A stretch of 64,000 nucleotides of DNA from an uncultured Altererythrobacter sp. Its GTDB lineage: Bacteria > Pseudomonadota > Alphaproteobacteria > Sphingomonadales > Sphingomonadaceae. Numbering within the stretch: the stretch's first letter is position 1; the number at the start of each line of letters is the position of its first letter. The notes under the pieces were generated by a model. It had not been told where the DNA came from. It was given only the letters and a program-made list of their open reading frames with translations, and did not search any database. Shown here piece by piece: positions 1 to 7,712 of this stretch. Position numbers and translations under genes: made by a program. The stretch is taken from positions 1-64,000 of the forward strand of contig CAMPIX010000008.1 of NCBI GenBank assembly GCA_946886565.1. The letters run 5' to 3'.

Positions 1-492
1 GTGCTCGCCGAAGGCGACGCCGAGCGCGCCGCGGGCATCTTCGGCCAGGTGGTCGAGATGGCGCCCGGCAATGCCGCGGCGCACGCCGGACTGATCCGCT
101 CGCTCGTCGCCGCGGGCCGTGTGGACGAAGCGCGCGCGGCGGCCGACGCGCTCGATCCGGTGCTCGCCGAGGACCCGGCGATCCGAACCGCGAAAAGCGC
201 GCTCGAACTCGCGGGAACGCCGGTCAACGAGGGCGAGCTTCAGACGCTGCGCGCGGCCGCGGCGGAAGATCCGGCCGACATGGACAAGCAGCTCGCCTTC
301 GCAGAGGCGGCGTTCGCCGCGAACAGCCGCGACGAAGCGGCCGATACGCTGCTCGCGATGATCGAGCGCGACCGCGAATGGAACGAGGGCGCCGCGCGCG
401 CCAAGCTGCTGCAAATCTTCGAGGCGGTCGGGCTCGAGGACCCGTGGGTCGTCGCCACCCGGCGGCGGCTGTCGAAGATCCTGTTCGGCTGA
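1..492 (+). CDS. YbbN/CnoX-like TPR protein, C-terminal part (cut by window edge)
   Basis: This is the 3' end of a gene entering from the left; the GTG at base 1 is probably an internal codon. The visible 163 residues are helical and Ala/Glu-rich with tetratricopeptide-like repeats (for example MLAEGDAERAAGIFGQVVEM near the start and DEAADTLLAMIERDREW near residue 112), ending in a conserved-looking RRRLSKILFG tail. That tail and the repeat pattern resemble the C-terminal half of the thioredoxin-fold co-chaperone YbbN/CnoX, which delivers clients to chaperones. The thioredoxin domain that would prove this lies outside the window. The next gene starts 5 bases after the stop, so the two are probably one transcript. 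Confidence 0.65.
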   Translation: MLAEGDAERAAGIFGQVVEMAPGNAAAHAGLIRSLVAAGRVDEARAAADALDPVLAEDPAIRTAKSALELAGTPVNEGELQTLRAAAAEDPADMDKQLAFAEAAFAANSRDEAADTLLAMIERDREWNEGAARAKLLQIFEAVGLEDPWVVATRRRLSKILFG

Positions 493-497
493 CGCGC

Positions 498-1109
498 TTG
501 GCCACTCGCCTCGCCATCTTCCCCTTGCCGGGCGCGATCCTGTTTCCCGGGCTGCAACTGCCGCTGCACATTTTCGAGCCGCGCTACCGCGCGCTGGTGG
601 GCGAGGCCCTCGCGCGCGACCGGCGGATCGCGATGATCCAGCCGCAGCGCCCGGTCGAAGGTGCGGCGCTGTTCGCAATCGGCTGCGTCGGCCGGATCGG
701 CGAGGTCGAGGCGCTCGAGGACGGGCGCTACAACATCGTGCTCGAGGGCGAGGCGCGCTTCCGTGTGCTGCGCGAGCTCGACGTGACGACCCCGTTCCGC
801 AAGGTCGAGGCCGAGTTGATCGACGACGACGAGGACGAGGTGCTCTCGAGCGTCGAGCGCGCCGGGTTCGAGCGCGAGGCGCGCCGCTTCGCCGACATGC
901 AGGGCTACAGCGTCGACTGGGAATCGGTCGAGCGGCTCGACGATATGGCGCTGATCAACGGCGTCAGCCAGATCGCTCCGTTCGACCCTGCCGCCAAGCA
1001 GGCGCTGCTCGAAGCCGACACCCTGCGCGAACGGTGCGAGCTGCTGGTGCAGCTGATGCAGTTCTTCGGCCGCCGCGACGGAGACGAGGACAGAGTGACG
1101 TTGCAGTAG
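498..1109 (+). CDS. Lon-protease N-terminal (LON substrate-binding) domain protein
   Basis: A 203-residue protein starting at a TTG 5 bases after the preceding stop. The open frame extends further upstream inside the previous gene, but homology-like sequence begins at ATRLAIFPLPGAILFPG. The string FPL-LFPG-LPLHIFEPRYR at residues 7-32 is the signature of the LON substrate-binding domain. There is no ATPase or protease domain, so this is the stand-alone family, common next to ybbN-like genes in alphaproteobacteria. Its biochemical role is not established; a proteostasis role is inferred from the domain and the neighbour. Convergent with marC, with a structured repeat between them. Confidence 0.85.
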   Translation: MATRLAIFPLPGAILFPGLQLPLHIFEPRYRALVGEALARDRRIAMIQPQRPVEGAALFAIGCVGRIGEVEALEDGRYNIVLEGEARFRVLRELDVTTPFRKVEAELIDDDEDEVLSSVERAGFEREARRFADMQGYSVDWESVERLDDMALINGVSQIAPFDPAAKQALLEADTLRERCELLVQLMQFFGRRDGDEDRVTLQ

Positions 1110-1402
1110 GTTTTTTGTTTTTCGCGTACTTTTTGTTTTTCGCACGCCCATCCGGGCGCGCGTCCTCGGCGCTATTCCCTTCGCTTCGCTACGGGGCGCC
1201 TGCGGGCGGCCGTTCGGCCTTGCGGTCCGCTGGTCGCGGACCGATTATCGCCCCTGATAGCTACAGCCGGGAAGAGTTCGGGCTGCGACTAGCAGCCCGC
1301 AAGGGCGACCGCCCGGCCGCAGCGGTCCGACCGAAGGGAGGAACAGCCGCGAGGACGCAGGCGCGGATGCGCCTGCGAAAAACAGGGAATCCTACAAAAA
1401 AC
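1110..1402. repeat. Large inverted pair of a four-hairpin structured repeat
   Basis: Two copies of a ~110-base unit face each other (arm A 1135-1243 on plus, arm B 1383-1279 on minus) around a 35-base spacer. Both arms start GTTTTTCGCA and share the linkers TCCTCG, TGCGG and TTGC and loops ATCC and TRGTC. The stems differ yet pair in each arm: 1145-1149/1154-1158 is CGCCC/GGGCG against GGCGC/GCGCC in arm B; the terminal 7-bp stem is GGTCCGC/GCGGACC (1224-1242) against GGGCTGC/GCAGCCC (1280-1298 read on minus). GTTTTTTGT also recurs inverted at 1110-1118 and 1394-1402, the latter inside the end of marC. The T-rich flanks may help terminate both convergent genes. Confidence 0.8.
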
Positions 1403-2012
1403 TCCCTCTCAACCCGTCGATCACATACTGCGCAGCCAGCGCCGCCAGCAGCACGCCCAGCAGCCGCGTGATGACCGCTTCGACCCGTGCGCCGAGCAGG
1501 CGGATCAGCGGCGCGGCGGCGACCAGGGCGAGCGCGGTGAGCACCAGCACCGCGGCGAGCGCGCCGAGCACGACGAGGGTCTGATCGGTGCCCTGGGCCT
1601 CGTTCATCAGCAGCATGACCGCCGCGATCGCGCCCGGGCCGGCAAGCATCGGCATTGCCATCGGAAAGACCGAGACATCCTCGATCTCCGGCGTTGCAGC
1701 GACTTTCTCGGCGCGCTCCTCGCGCCGCTGGGTGCGTTTCTCGAACACCATCTCGAGTGCGATCCAGAACAGCATTATCCCGCCCGCGATGCGGAAGCTG
1801 TCGAGCTCGATGTGGAGCGCGCCGAGCAGGTCCTCGCCGAACAGCGCGAAGATCACCAGAATCACCGCCGCGATCAGGCAGGCGCGAATCGCCATCGAGC
1901 GCGACTGCGCGGCGCTCGCGCCCTTGGTCAGCCCGGCATAGATCGGCGCGCACCCGGGCGGATCGATCACCACGAACAGCGTGATGAAGGCGGAGACGAA
2001 GAGTTCGATCAT
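1392..2012 (-). CDS. MarC family integral membrane protein
   Basis: A 206-residue hydrophobic protein of normal length for the MarC (UPF0056) family, with about six membrane segments. Family hallmarks are the N-terminal FVVIDPPGCAPIY near residue 14 and the central PMAMPMLAGPGAIA. The ATG at 2012 is chosen because the family starts right at this helix (MIELFVSAFITLFVVIDP); the open frame runs further upstream. The function of MarC proteins is unresolved; they were once linked to multiple antibiotic resistance, later disputed. The gene lies 14 bases after the lipoprotein stop, so it is the likely last gene of the argB-yggT-folD-lipoprotein-marC transcript. Its 3' end runs into the structured repeat. 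Confidence 0.9.
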   Translation of the reverse strand: MIELFVSAFITLFVVIDPPGCAPIYAGLTKGASAAQSRSMAIRACLIAAVILVIFALFGEDLLGALHIELDSFRIAGGIMLFWIALEMVFEKRTQRREERAEKVAATPEIEDVSVFPMAMPMLAGPGAIAAVMLLMNEAQGTDQTLVVLGALAAVLVLTALALVAAAPLIRLLGARVEAVITRLLGVLLAALAAQYVIDGLRGSFL

Positions 2013-2026
2013 ATCCAGCCCCGATG

Positions 2027-2803
2027 CTATCCCGCGGTGGCGGGGAAGACCTGGTCGAGCGCGATCTGCCAGGCGCTCTCGTGGAAATATTCGGCGACGA
2101 TCCGGCGCTGCCCGCGCGGGCCGTGCTCCCAACGCCAGCGCAAGGTACCGTCGCGGGACAGCATCGCGTCGGAGCGCGCGCCGTCCACCGCCGCCAGCGC
2201 CGGCGGCGGCGGAACAGCCTCGCCGCGCCCGGGGCAATCGGCCACCCGGCCCTGGATCGAGCCCCTGCCCGTGACCACGATCTCATCTTCGCTTTCGCCG
2301 GCCGACGCGCTGCGCGGCGGCGGCTGCGGATCGTCGGGCGCGCCGACATCGTAGATCCAGCGATAATCGTCGTCGGCGTCCTCGCGCTGCCACACGGTGA
2401 CGAAGGTGCCGACCGTTCCGTCCGGTTCGCGGAATCGGCCCTGGCTGACCGCGAGCGCCCCGTCGCAACTCATCCATACCGAGCGCGCGCCCCATTGCAC
2501 CGCCTCCGGCGGATCGGTCTGCACCGCGAGCCAGGGATCCGCCTCGATCGGCCCGCTGCGGACGTGGAGGAGCGCGCCGGGCGCCAGGAATTCGCGAAAT
2601 GCGGTCCACTGCCCGTTCTCGCGCGCGGCGCGGGCGAACGCGATCTCGGCGGCGACGATCTCGCTCGGCTGGGCCTGCCCCGGCGCACCGGCAAGCACGC
2701 GCTCGATCCGATCGCGCGACATGTACGACGAGCCGCCCCCAGGGCCGCCGGCGCATCCGGCGACGAGCGTTGCAAGGCAGGCGGCGGTGAACAGCTTCCT
2801 CAT
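2027..2803 (-). CDS. Putative lipoprotein, unknown function
   Basis: A 258-residue protein beginning [17 protein letters not shown], a type II signal peptide with a clear lipobox (LVAGC, acylated Cys at residue 17), so it is predicted to be a lipoprotein processed by Lgt/Lsp. After a Gly-rich linker comes an alpha/beta region (about residues 45-160) with the feel of an NTF2/SnoaL-like fold, then a poorly conserved C-terminal part. I do not recognise the family with confidence. Its ATG overlaps the folD stop in an ATGA arrangement (2800-2803), indicating translational coupling; why a lipoprotein sits after folD is unclear. Confidence 0.75.
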   Translation of the reverse strand: MRKLFTAACLATLVAGCAGGPGGGSSYMSRDRIERVLAGAPGQAQPSEIVAAEIAFARAARENGQWTAFREFLAPGALLHVRSGPIEADPWLAVQTDPPEAVQWGARSVWMSCDGALAVSQGRFREPDGTVGTFVTVWQREDADDDYRWIYDVGAPDDPQPPPRSASAGESEDEIVVTGRGSIQGRVADCPGRGEAVPPPPALAAVDGARSDAMLSRDGTLRWRWEHGPRGQRRIVAEYFHESAWQIALDQVFPATAG

Positions 2804-3699
2804 ATCGCGTCCTCCGGCAGATCGATCCCTGCGTTGCGGTGCGCAGCGACGAGCGTGTTCCTGAGCAGCACCGCGATCGTCATCGGGCCGACCCCGCCGG
2901 GGACCGGGGTGATCGCACCGGCGGCCTCGCGCGCCTCGTCGAAGGCGACGTCGCCCACCAGCCGGCCCTTCGCCGCGCCCGGCTCGGGCGGGAGGCGATT
3001 GATGCCGACGTCGATCACCGTCGCACCGGGCTTGATCCAGTCACCCCGCACCATCTCCGCGCGGCCGACCGCCGCGACGACGATATCGGCGCGGCGGACC
3101 ACCTCGGCGAGGTCCTTCGTGCGGCTATGCGCGATCGTGACCGTCGCGTTGGCGTCGAGCAGGAGCTGCGCCATCGGCTTGCCGACGATGTTCGAACGGC
3201 CGATCACCACCGCGTTCAGGCCCGAGAGATCGCCCAGCCGATCCGCCAGCAGCATCATGCAGCCGAGCGGGGTGCACGGCACGAATCCGCGCTGGCCGAC
3301 CGCGAGCCGCCCGGCGTTGATCACGTGGAACCCGTCGACGTCCTTGTCCGGGTCGATCGCGGCGATCACCGCCTGCTCGTCGATGTGCTTCGGCAAGGGC
3401 AACTGGACGAGGATGCCGTCGACCGCCGGATCGGCGTTGAGCCGTTCGACCAGCGCGAGCAGCTCGGCCTGAGGCGTGTCGTCGGGCAGGCGGTGCTCGA
3501 AGCTCGCCATATTGGCGGCCAGCGTCGCCTTGCCCTTGCTGCCGACATAGACCTGGCTCGCCGGGTCATCGCCCACCAGCACGACCGCGAGCCCCGCCTT
3601 GCGGCCGGCCTTGCTCTCGAACGCGGCGGCCAGCGCGCCGACCTTCTCGCGCAGGCCCGCGGCGAAGGCCTTGCCGTCGATGATCGCGGCTTCGCCCAT
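2800..3699 (-). CDS. folD: Bifunctional methylenetetrahydrofolate dehydrogenase / methenyltetrahydrofolate cyclohydrolase
   Basis: FolD interconverts 5,10-methylene-THF and 10-formyl-THF in the cytoplasm using NADP, supplying one-carbon units for purines and formyl-Met. The 299-residue protein has normal length. Visible signatures are YVGSKGK with the catalytic lysine near residue 55, the substrate loop [11 protein letters not shown], the dinucleotide-binding [11 protein letters not shown], and the C-terminal [16 protein letters not shown]. The ATG at 3699 overlaps the yggT stop by one base (TGATG), and the 3' end overlaps the lipoprotein start. The longer upstream open frame is only the shadow of yggT. 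Confidence 0.97.
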   Translation of the reverse strand: MGEAAIIDGKAFAAGLREKVGALAAAFESKAGRKAGLAVVLVGDDPASQVYVGSKGKATLAANMASFEHRLPDDTPQAELLALVERLNADPAVDGILVQLPLPKHIDEQAVIAAIDPDKDVDGFHVINAGRLAVGQRGFVPCTPLGCMMLLADRLGDLSGLNAVVIGRSNIVGKPMAQLLLDANATVTIAHSRTKDLAEVVRRADIVVAAVGRAEMVRGDWIKPGATVIDVGINRLPPEPGAAKGRLVGDVAFDEAREAAGAITPVPGGVGPMTIAVLLRNTLVAAHRNAGIDLPEDAI

Positions 3700-3983
3700 C
3701 AGTAGCCCACGGCGACGTAGATCAGCACGCGCATGAAGATCTGCAGCGCGATGATCAGCACCAGCGGCGAGAAGTCGATCGCCCCGGTCTGCGGCAGGAT
3801 ACGCCGGATCGGCGCGAGCACCGGTTCGAGCAGCGAGTTGATCGAATTGTAGATCTGCCACAGGAACTCGTTGCGCGAATTGATCACGTTGAAGGCGAAC
3901 AGCAGGCCGATGATGAACTGGATGATGACCAGCATCACCACCACGTTGATCAGCATGCCGAGGATGTCGATGATGAGACCCAC
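3699..3983 (-). CDS. YggT family membrane protein
   Basis: A 94-residue protein with two hydrophobic segments (residues 4-32 and 68-92) flanking a polar middle. The middle stretch [20 protein letters not shown] is the conserved YggT signature (P-x-x-R-R-hydrophobic-P then a D). YggT proteins are small inner-membrane proteins; roles in osmotic tolerance, cell division and chloroplast nucleoid organisation have been suggested for relatives, none proven here. It lies 88 bases downstream of argB and is coupled to folD by a one-base stop/start overlap. Confidence 0.93.
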   Translation of the reverse strand: MGLIIDILGMLINVVVMLVIIQFIIGLLFAFNVINSRNEFLWQIYNSINSLLEPVLAPIRRILPQTGAIDFSPLVLIIALQIFMRVLIYVAVGY

Positions 3984-4071
3984 GTATTTCCCTTTCCTGG
4001 CCCGCGAGGGGTAAGCCGCTCTCCTACGCGGTTCGCCCCCGCTGTATCAACAGTGCAATACGGCCCGCGGC

Positions 4072-4971
4072 CTACTGCGCGCGGATCAGCGTGCCCGCGC
4101 CGCGCGCGGTGAAGAATTCGAGCAGCATCGCGTGCGGCACGCGCCCGTCGAGGACCACAGCCGCTTCGCACCCGGCCTCGACCGCGTGGACGCAGGTCTC
4201 GAGCTTGGGGATCATCCCGCCGCCGATCGTGCCGTCCTCGCGCAGCCGCGCGATATCGGCGGGCGTCAGGTCGCTGAGCAGCGCGCCCTGCTTGTCGAGC
4301 ACGCCCGCCACGTCGGTCAGCAGGAACAGCCGCGCCGCGCCCAGTGCGGCGGCGATCGCGCCCGCCATCGTGTCGGCGTTGATGTTGTAGGTGTGCCCGT
4401 CCTCGCCCGCGCCGATCGGGGCGACGATCGGGATCATGCCTGCCGCGACCGCGGTGTCGATGATCGTCGTGTCGACCGCGGAAGGTTCGCCCACGAAGCC
4501 GAGATCGACCGCCTGTTCGATGTTGCTATCCGGGTCCTTCGCGGTGCGCTGGACCTTGGTCGCCGTGACCAGCCGCCCGTCCTTGCCCGAGATGCCGATC
4601 GCCTTGCCGCCGGCCTGGTTGACCCAGCCGACCAGTTCCTTGTTGATCGCGCCCGACAGGACCATCTCGGCAACTTCCGCGGTCGCCTTGTCGGTCACCC
4701 GCAGTCCATCGACGAACGTGCTTTCCACGCCCAGCTTCTTGAGCATCGCGCCGATCTGCGGCCCCCCGCCGTGGACCACCACCGGATTGATCCCGACTGC
4801 CTTCAGCAGCACGATGTCGTTCGCGAACTCGCGCGCGGCCTCGGGGTCGCCCATCGCGTGGCCGCCGTATTTCACCACGAAGGTGCGCCCGGCGTAGCGC
4901 TGGAAATAGGGCAGCGCCTCGATCAGCACCTCGGCCTTGGCGATCGTCGCCGTCTCGTCGCTGCCGCTCAT
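4072..4971 (-). CDS. argB: Acetylglutamate kinase (arginine biosynthesis)
   Basis: ArgB phosphorylates N-acetylglutamate with ATP, the second step of arginine synthesis. The 299-residue protein shows the amino-acid kinase fold signatures: [10 protein letters not shown] near residue 28, [14 protein letters not shown] near residue 65, [15 protein letters not shown] near residue 205, and [11 protein letters not shown]. The ATG at 4971 gives the usual N-terminus ([20 protein letters not shown]); a longer open frame continues into unrelated upstream sequence. The upstream 190 bases contain a perfect 8-bp hairpin (5030-5050) of unknown significance. It heads the yggT-folD-lipoprotein-marC gene run. 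Confidence 0.97.
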   Translation of the reverse strand: MSGSDETATIAKAEVLIEALPYFQRYAGRTFVVKYGGHAMGDPEAAREFANDIVLLKAVGINPVVVHGGGPQIGAMLKKLGVESTFVDGLRVTDKATAEVAEMVLSGAINKELVGWVNQAGGKAIGISGKDGRLVTATKVQRTAKDPDSNIEQAVDLGFVGEPSAVDTTIIDTAVAAGMIPIVAPIGAGEDGHTYNINADTMAGAIAAALGAARLFLLTDVAGVLDKQGALLSDLTPADIARLREDGTIGGGMIPKLETCVHAVEAGCEAAVVLDGRVPHAMLLEFFTARGAGTLIRAQ

Positions 4972-5161
4972 AATCGTGTCCCGCCTGTCGAAGCCCCGCG
5001 CGCTTAGCGGCTGCACGAGGGGGAGGAAAGCGCCTTGTCCGGCAAGGCGCAAGACGGCGTTTACCCGCCCGAAACCATTGCGCGGATAGGCTGACCGATA
5101 GGCCGGGAAAGGCGCGCCGCCCGTGCGCCTCGGCCCACAACGCCAATACGAGGACAAGCCG

Positions 5162-5311
5162 ATGGCCGATTCCGCGAGCAAAGCGCGTCCCAAGCCCGAC
5201 CGCCGCCAGGACGACCGCCGCGTGTCGCAGGAGCCGTTCGAGGGCTCCGACCGCCGCGGAGGGGAGCGCCGCTCGGGCCGCGACCGCCGCGGCGCCGTGC
5301 GCGTCGTCTGA
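5162..5311 (+). CDS. Small arginine-rich protein with RR-pair repeats
   Basis: A 49-residue predicted protein, [10 protein letters not shown] followed by repeated Arg pairs at residues 14-15, 19-20, 31-32, 36-37 and 42-43, in contexts such as DRRQDDRR and [15 protein letters not shown]. Thirteen of 49 residues are Arg. A Shine-Dalgarno AGGA at 5151-5154 lies 7 bases before the ATG, which favours this start over the one at 5123. No signal peptide or hydrophobic segment. I do not recognise a characterised family; the basic repeats suggest nucleic-acid or membrane-surface binding, which is speculation. It converges on the dehydratase gene, with 12 bases between the stops. Confidence 0.6.
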   Translation: MADSASKARPKPDRRQDDRRVSQEPFEGSDRRGGERRSGRDRRGAVRVV

Positions 5312-5323
5312 ACGATCGCTTCC

Positions 5324-6175
5324 TCAGGCGCGTGCGCGCGCCTGCGTGACCTGCCGCCCGTCGCCGGTGAAGGCGGCGAGTTCGAGCCTTTCTCCCGCGC
5401 CGCGAATGGCAAGGTGTAGCGGCTCGCTCGCTATCGCCGGGCTCATTCCGCGAAATTCGAATTCCGTCAGCCGGTTCTCGCCCAGCTCGCGCGCCGCAAG
5501 CTGCAGCAGCAGGCTCGCGGTCAGCGGGCCGTGGACCACCAGCCCGCGATAGCGCTCGACCTCGCGCGCATAGGGCGCGTCGTAGTGGATGCGGTGGGTG
5601 TTGAAGGTCAGCGCCGAGTAGCGGAACAGCAGCCGGGGGTCGGGGAGGACAACGCGGTGCGCGTCCCACGCCGAGGGATCGAACGCACCTTCGCCGGGCG
5701 GGGGCGGCGCTAGCGGCGCATCGGCCGCGGCGGCTTCGCGGTAGACCAGCGTCTGCGTCTCGCGCACCGCCAGCCGCGCGTCGGCACTGGTCTCGTGGAC
5801 CACTTCGACGAACACCATCGCGCCGCTGCGCCCTTCCTTCGGAGTGATCGAGGCGACGCGCGAAACCCGCTCGACCCCGGCCCCGACCGCGAGCGGCGCG
5901 TGGAATTCGATCGCGCTCGCCGCCCACATCCGGCGCGGCAGCGGCACCGGTGGAAGAAAGCTCGCCGGGCTGTCGTCGCGCGCCGGATGCCCGTCCTCCC
6001 CGAGCTGCGCCGTCGGCGCCTCGGGGGTGCAGAGGCAGAAGTGGACACCCTGCGGCATCGGGTCGTCGTTAGGTGGCGGCAGATCGAACGTCGCGCACCA
6101 CCGCGCTGCGAGCGCCGGGTCGAGGCGGTCCACGCTGCGCTGCTCGCGCCCGATCCAGGCGGACCAGTCGTTCAT
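5324..6175 (-). CDS. FAS1-like / HTD2-type acyl-thioester dehydratase (mesaconyl-CoA hydratase-like)
   Basis: A 283-residue double-hotdog protein. The N-terminal half carries the FAS1-like dehydratase domain (the [18 protein letters not shown] segment near residue 77), and the C-terminal half the MaoC/HTD2 hotdog with the characteristic [19 protein letters not shown] (about residues 188-206) and [11 protein letters not shown]. In that motif N-x-H-R-I-H-Y supplies the usual hydratase residues. Relatives include HTD2 and mesaconyl-C4-CoA hydratase. It is the last gene of a minus-strand acyl-CoA cluster (dehydrogenase, CoA-transferase, thiolase), so hydration of an enoyl-type CoA ester is likely; the substrate is unknown. 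Confidence 0.85.
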   Translation of the reverse strand: MNDWSAWIGREQRSVDRLDPALAARWCATFDLPPPNDDPMPQGVHFCLCTPEAPTAQLGEDGHPARDDSPASFLPPVPLPRRMWAASAIEFHAPLAVGAGVERVSRVASITPKEGRSGAMVFVEVVHETSADARLAVRETQTLVYREAAAADAPLAPPPPGEGAFDPSAWDAHRVVLPDPRLLFRYSALTFNTHRIHYDAPYAREVERYRGLVVHGPLTASLLLQLAARELGENRLTEFEFRGMSPAIASEPLHLAIRGAGERLELAAFTGDGRQVTQARARA

Positions 6176-6199
6176 GCTCGCAACCTGCGGGAATGCGAT

Positions 6200-6413
6200 T
6201 CACGCGGAGGCGGGGAGGGATTGGGGCTCACACGAAGACACGAAGGCACAAAGATGTTCGTCTCGCGCCGCAGGCGCATCGACAAACTGGATCGTTTGTC
6301 TCTGAGCCCACGGTGATGACGAAAGGCGGCTTCGCCGCGGCCATGACATCTGCGTGCCTTCGTGTCTTCGTGTGAGAAACCCTTCCGGACTTCTCCGCGT
6401 CTCCGCGAGATCA
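6200..6413. repeat. Dispersed nested inverted repeat, copy 1
   Basis: Thirty-base arms at 6227-6256 and 6347-6376 match as inverted repeats at 28 of 30 positions and contain CACACGAAGACACGAAGGCA. Outside them a second pair of weaker arms reads CGCGGAG-type sequence (6203-6219 and 6391-6407). Between the arms are a hairpin GACAAAC/GTTTGTC (6281-6300) and a GGCGGCTTCGCCGC block (6326-6339). A second member of the family lies at 47671-47903. It fills the gap between the thiolase stop and the dehydratase start, so it is probably transcribed with both. Confidence 0.8.
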
Positions 6414-6415
6414 TC

Positions 6416-7630
6416 TTAAGCCGCCCGCTCGAACAGCGCGGCGATGCCCTGGCCGCCGCCGATGCACATCGTCTCGAGCCCGTAGCGGACCTCGCGCCGC
6501 GCCATCTCGTGCGCCATGTCGGCGAGGATGCGCCCGCCGGTCGCGCCGATCGGGTGGCCGAGCGAGATGCCCGAGCCGTTGACGTTGAGGATCTCGCGGC
6601 GGCTGTCGTCGGCCGACCAGCCCCAGCCCTTGAGCACCGCGAGCACCTGCGGCGCGAACGCCTCGTTGAGCTCGACCAATCCGACATCGCTCCAGCCCAT
6701 GCCGGTGCGCGCGAAGAGGCGCTCGACCGCGGGCACCGGGCCGATGCCCATGCGGGAAGGGTCGCAGCCCGCCGCGGCGTAGCCGGTGAACCATAGCGAG
6801 GGCTCGAGCCCAAGCTCCTCGAGCTTGTCCTCGGCGACGACCAGACAGGCCGCGGCGGCATCGTTCTGCTGGCTCGCGTTGCCCGCGGTCACCACCCCGC
6901 CTTCGAGCGCGCGCAGGGCGCCGAGCGTCTCCATGCTCGCGTTGGGGCGGAAGCCCTCGTCGCGGCCGAACACCAGCGGATCGCCCTTGCGTTGCGGCAC
7001 CTCGAGCGGGACGAGCTGCGCGTCGAACCGGCCCGCGTCCCACGCGGCGGCGGCGTTCTGGTGGCTGCGGACCGCGAAGGCGTCGGCTTCCTCGCGCGTG
7101 ATGCCGTAGTCCTTCGCGAGATTCTCCGCCGTCTCGATCATCCCGCTGATCACGCCGAAGCGCTCGACCGGCTGGCTCATCAGCCGCCCGCGGGTCAGCC
7201 GGTCCCACAGCTCGACGTTGCCCGCCTTGACCCCGCCGCGCAGCGCGGTGGTGTAGTGTTCGACGTTGGACATGGATTCGCACCCGCCCGCCACGACCAC
7301 GTCGGCGTGCCCCGATTCGATCATCATGGCGGCGTTGACCACCGCCTGCAGCCCCGAACCGCAGCGCCGGTCGAGTTGGTACCCGGGCACTTCGAGCGGC
7401 AAACCGGCGGCGAGCCAGGCCCAGTGCCCGATCGCCGGCGCCTCGGCATTGCCGTAGCCCTGGCTGAACACCACGTCGTCGACCCGCGCCGGATCGATTC
7501 CGCTGCGCTCGATCAGCGCCTTGAGGATCGCCGCGCCCAGATCGCCTGCAGTCAACGGCGCAAGCGTGCCGAGGAAGCGACCGACAGGCGTGCGCAAGGG
7601 GCTGACGATGGCGGCGCGGCGTTTGGTCAT
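6416..7630 (-). CDS. Acetyl-CoA acyltransferase (thiolase)
   Basis: A 404-residue thiolase that cleaves or forms 3-oxoacyl-CoA. The nucleophilic cysteine is C90 in DRRCGSGLQAV; the second-half catalytic His lies in NVNGSGISLGHPIGATGGR and the second Cys in ETMCIGGGQG. Length and all active-site blocks are complete. A Shine-Dalgarno GGAG lies 8 bases before the ATG at 7630, behind a good sigma-70-type promoter at 7664-7692. It sits between a class III CoA-transferase and a dehydratase in an acyl-CoA degradation cluster, so thiolysis of the pathway's 3-oxoacyl-CoA is the probable role; chain specificity cannot be read from sequence. Confidence 0.95.
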   Translation of the reverse strand: MTKRRAAIVSPLRTPVGRFLGTLAPLTAGDLGAAILKALIERSGIDPARVDDVVFSQGYGNAEAPAIGHWAWLAAGLPLEVPGYQLDRRCGSGLQAVVNAAMMIESGHADVVVAGGCESMSNVEHYTTALRGGVKAGNVELWDRLTRGRLMSQPVERFGVISGMIETAENLAKDYGITREEADAFAVRSHQNAAAAWDAGRFDAQLVPLEVPQRKGDPLVFGRDEGFRPNASMETLGALRALEGGVVTAGNASQQNDAAAACLVVAEDKLEELGLEPSLWFTGYAAAGCDPSRMGIGPVPAVERLFARTGMGWSDVGLVELNEAFAPQVLAVLKGWGWSADDSRREILNVNGSGISLGHPIGATGGRILADMAHEMARREVRYGLETMCIGGGQGIAALFERAA

Positions 7631-7663
7631 CGGCGAATCTCCAGGCTCGGGCAGGGATCGAGG

Positions 7664-7692
7664 TTCATAACCAAATAATTCAGAAACGTCAA
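7664..7692 (-). promoter_or_regulatory. Sigma-70-type promoter ahead of the thiolase gene
   Basis: On the minus strand TTGACG (7692-7687) and TATGAA (7669-7664) are separated by exactly 17 bases in an A/T-rich pocket that stands out from the GC-rich surroundings. Transcription would start about 27 bases before the thiolase ATG. Flanking inverted pairs of the form GGTT-CAT-AACC (7663-7672) and AACC-ATATC-GGTT (7701-7713) overlap the -10 and lie upstream, and could be operators. Confidence 0.6.
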
Positions 7693-7712
7693 GATTAAAT
7701 AACCATATCGGT

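Noticed and set aside
1034..1471. A 145-codon plus-strand frame over the 1110-1402 repeat
   Set aside because: It reads through two inverted hairpin units; low-complexity Arg/Ala output, no start signal and no family resemblance.
6200..6413. Possible insertion sequence because of long inverted ends
   Set aside because: No transposase frame fits between the arms and there is no clear target-site duplication; it is a non-coding repeat.
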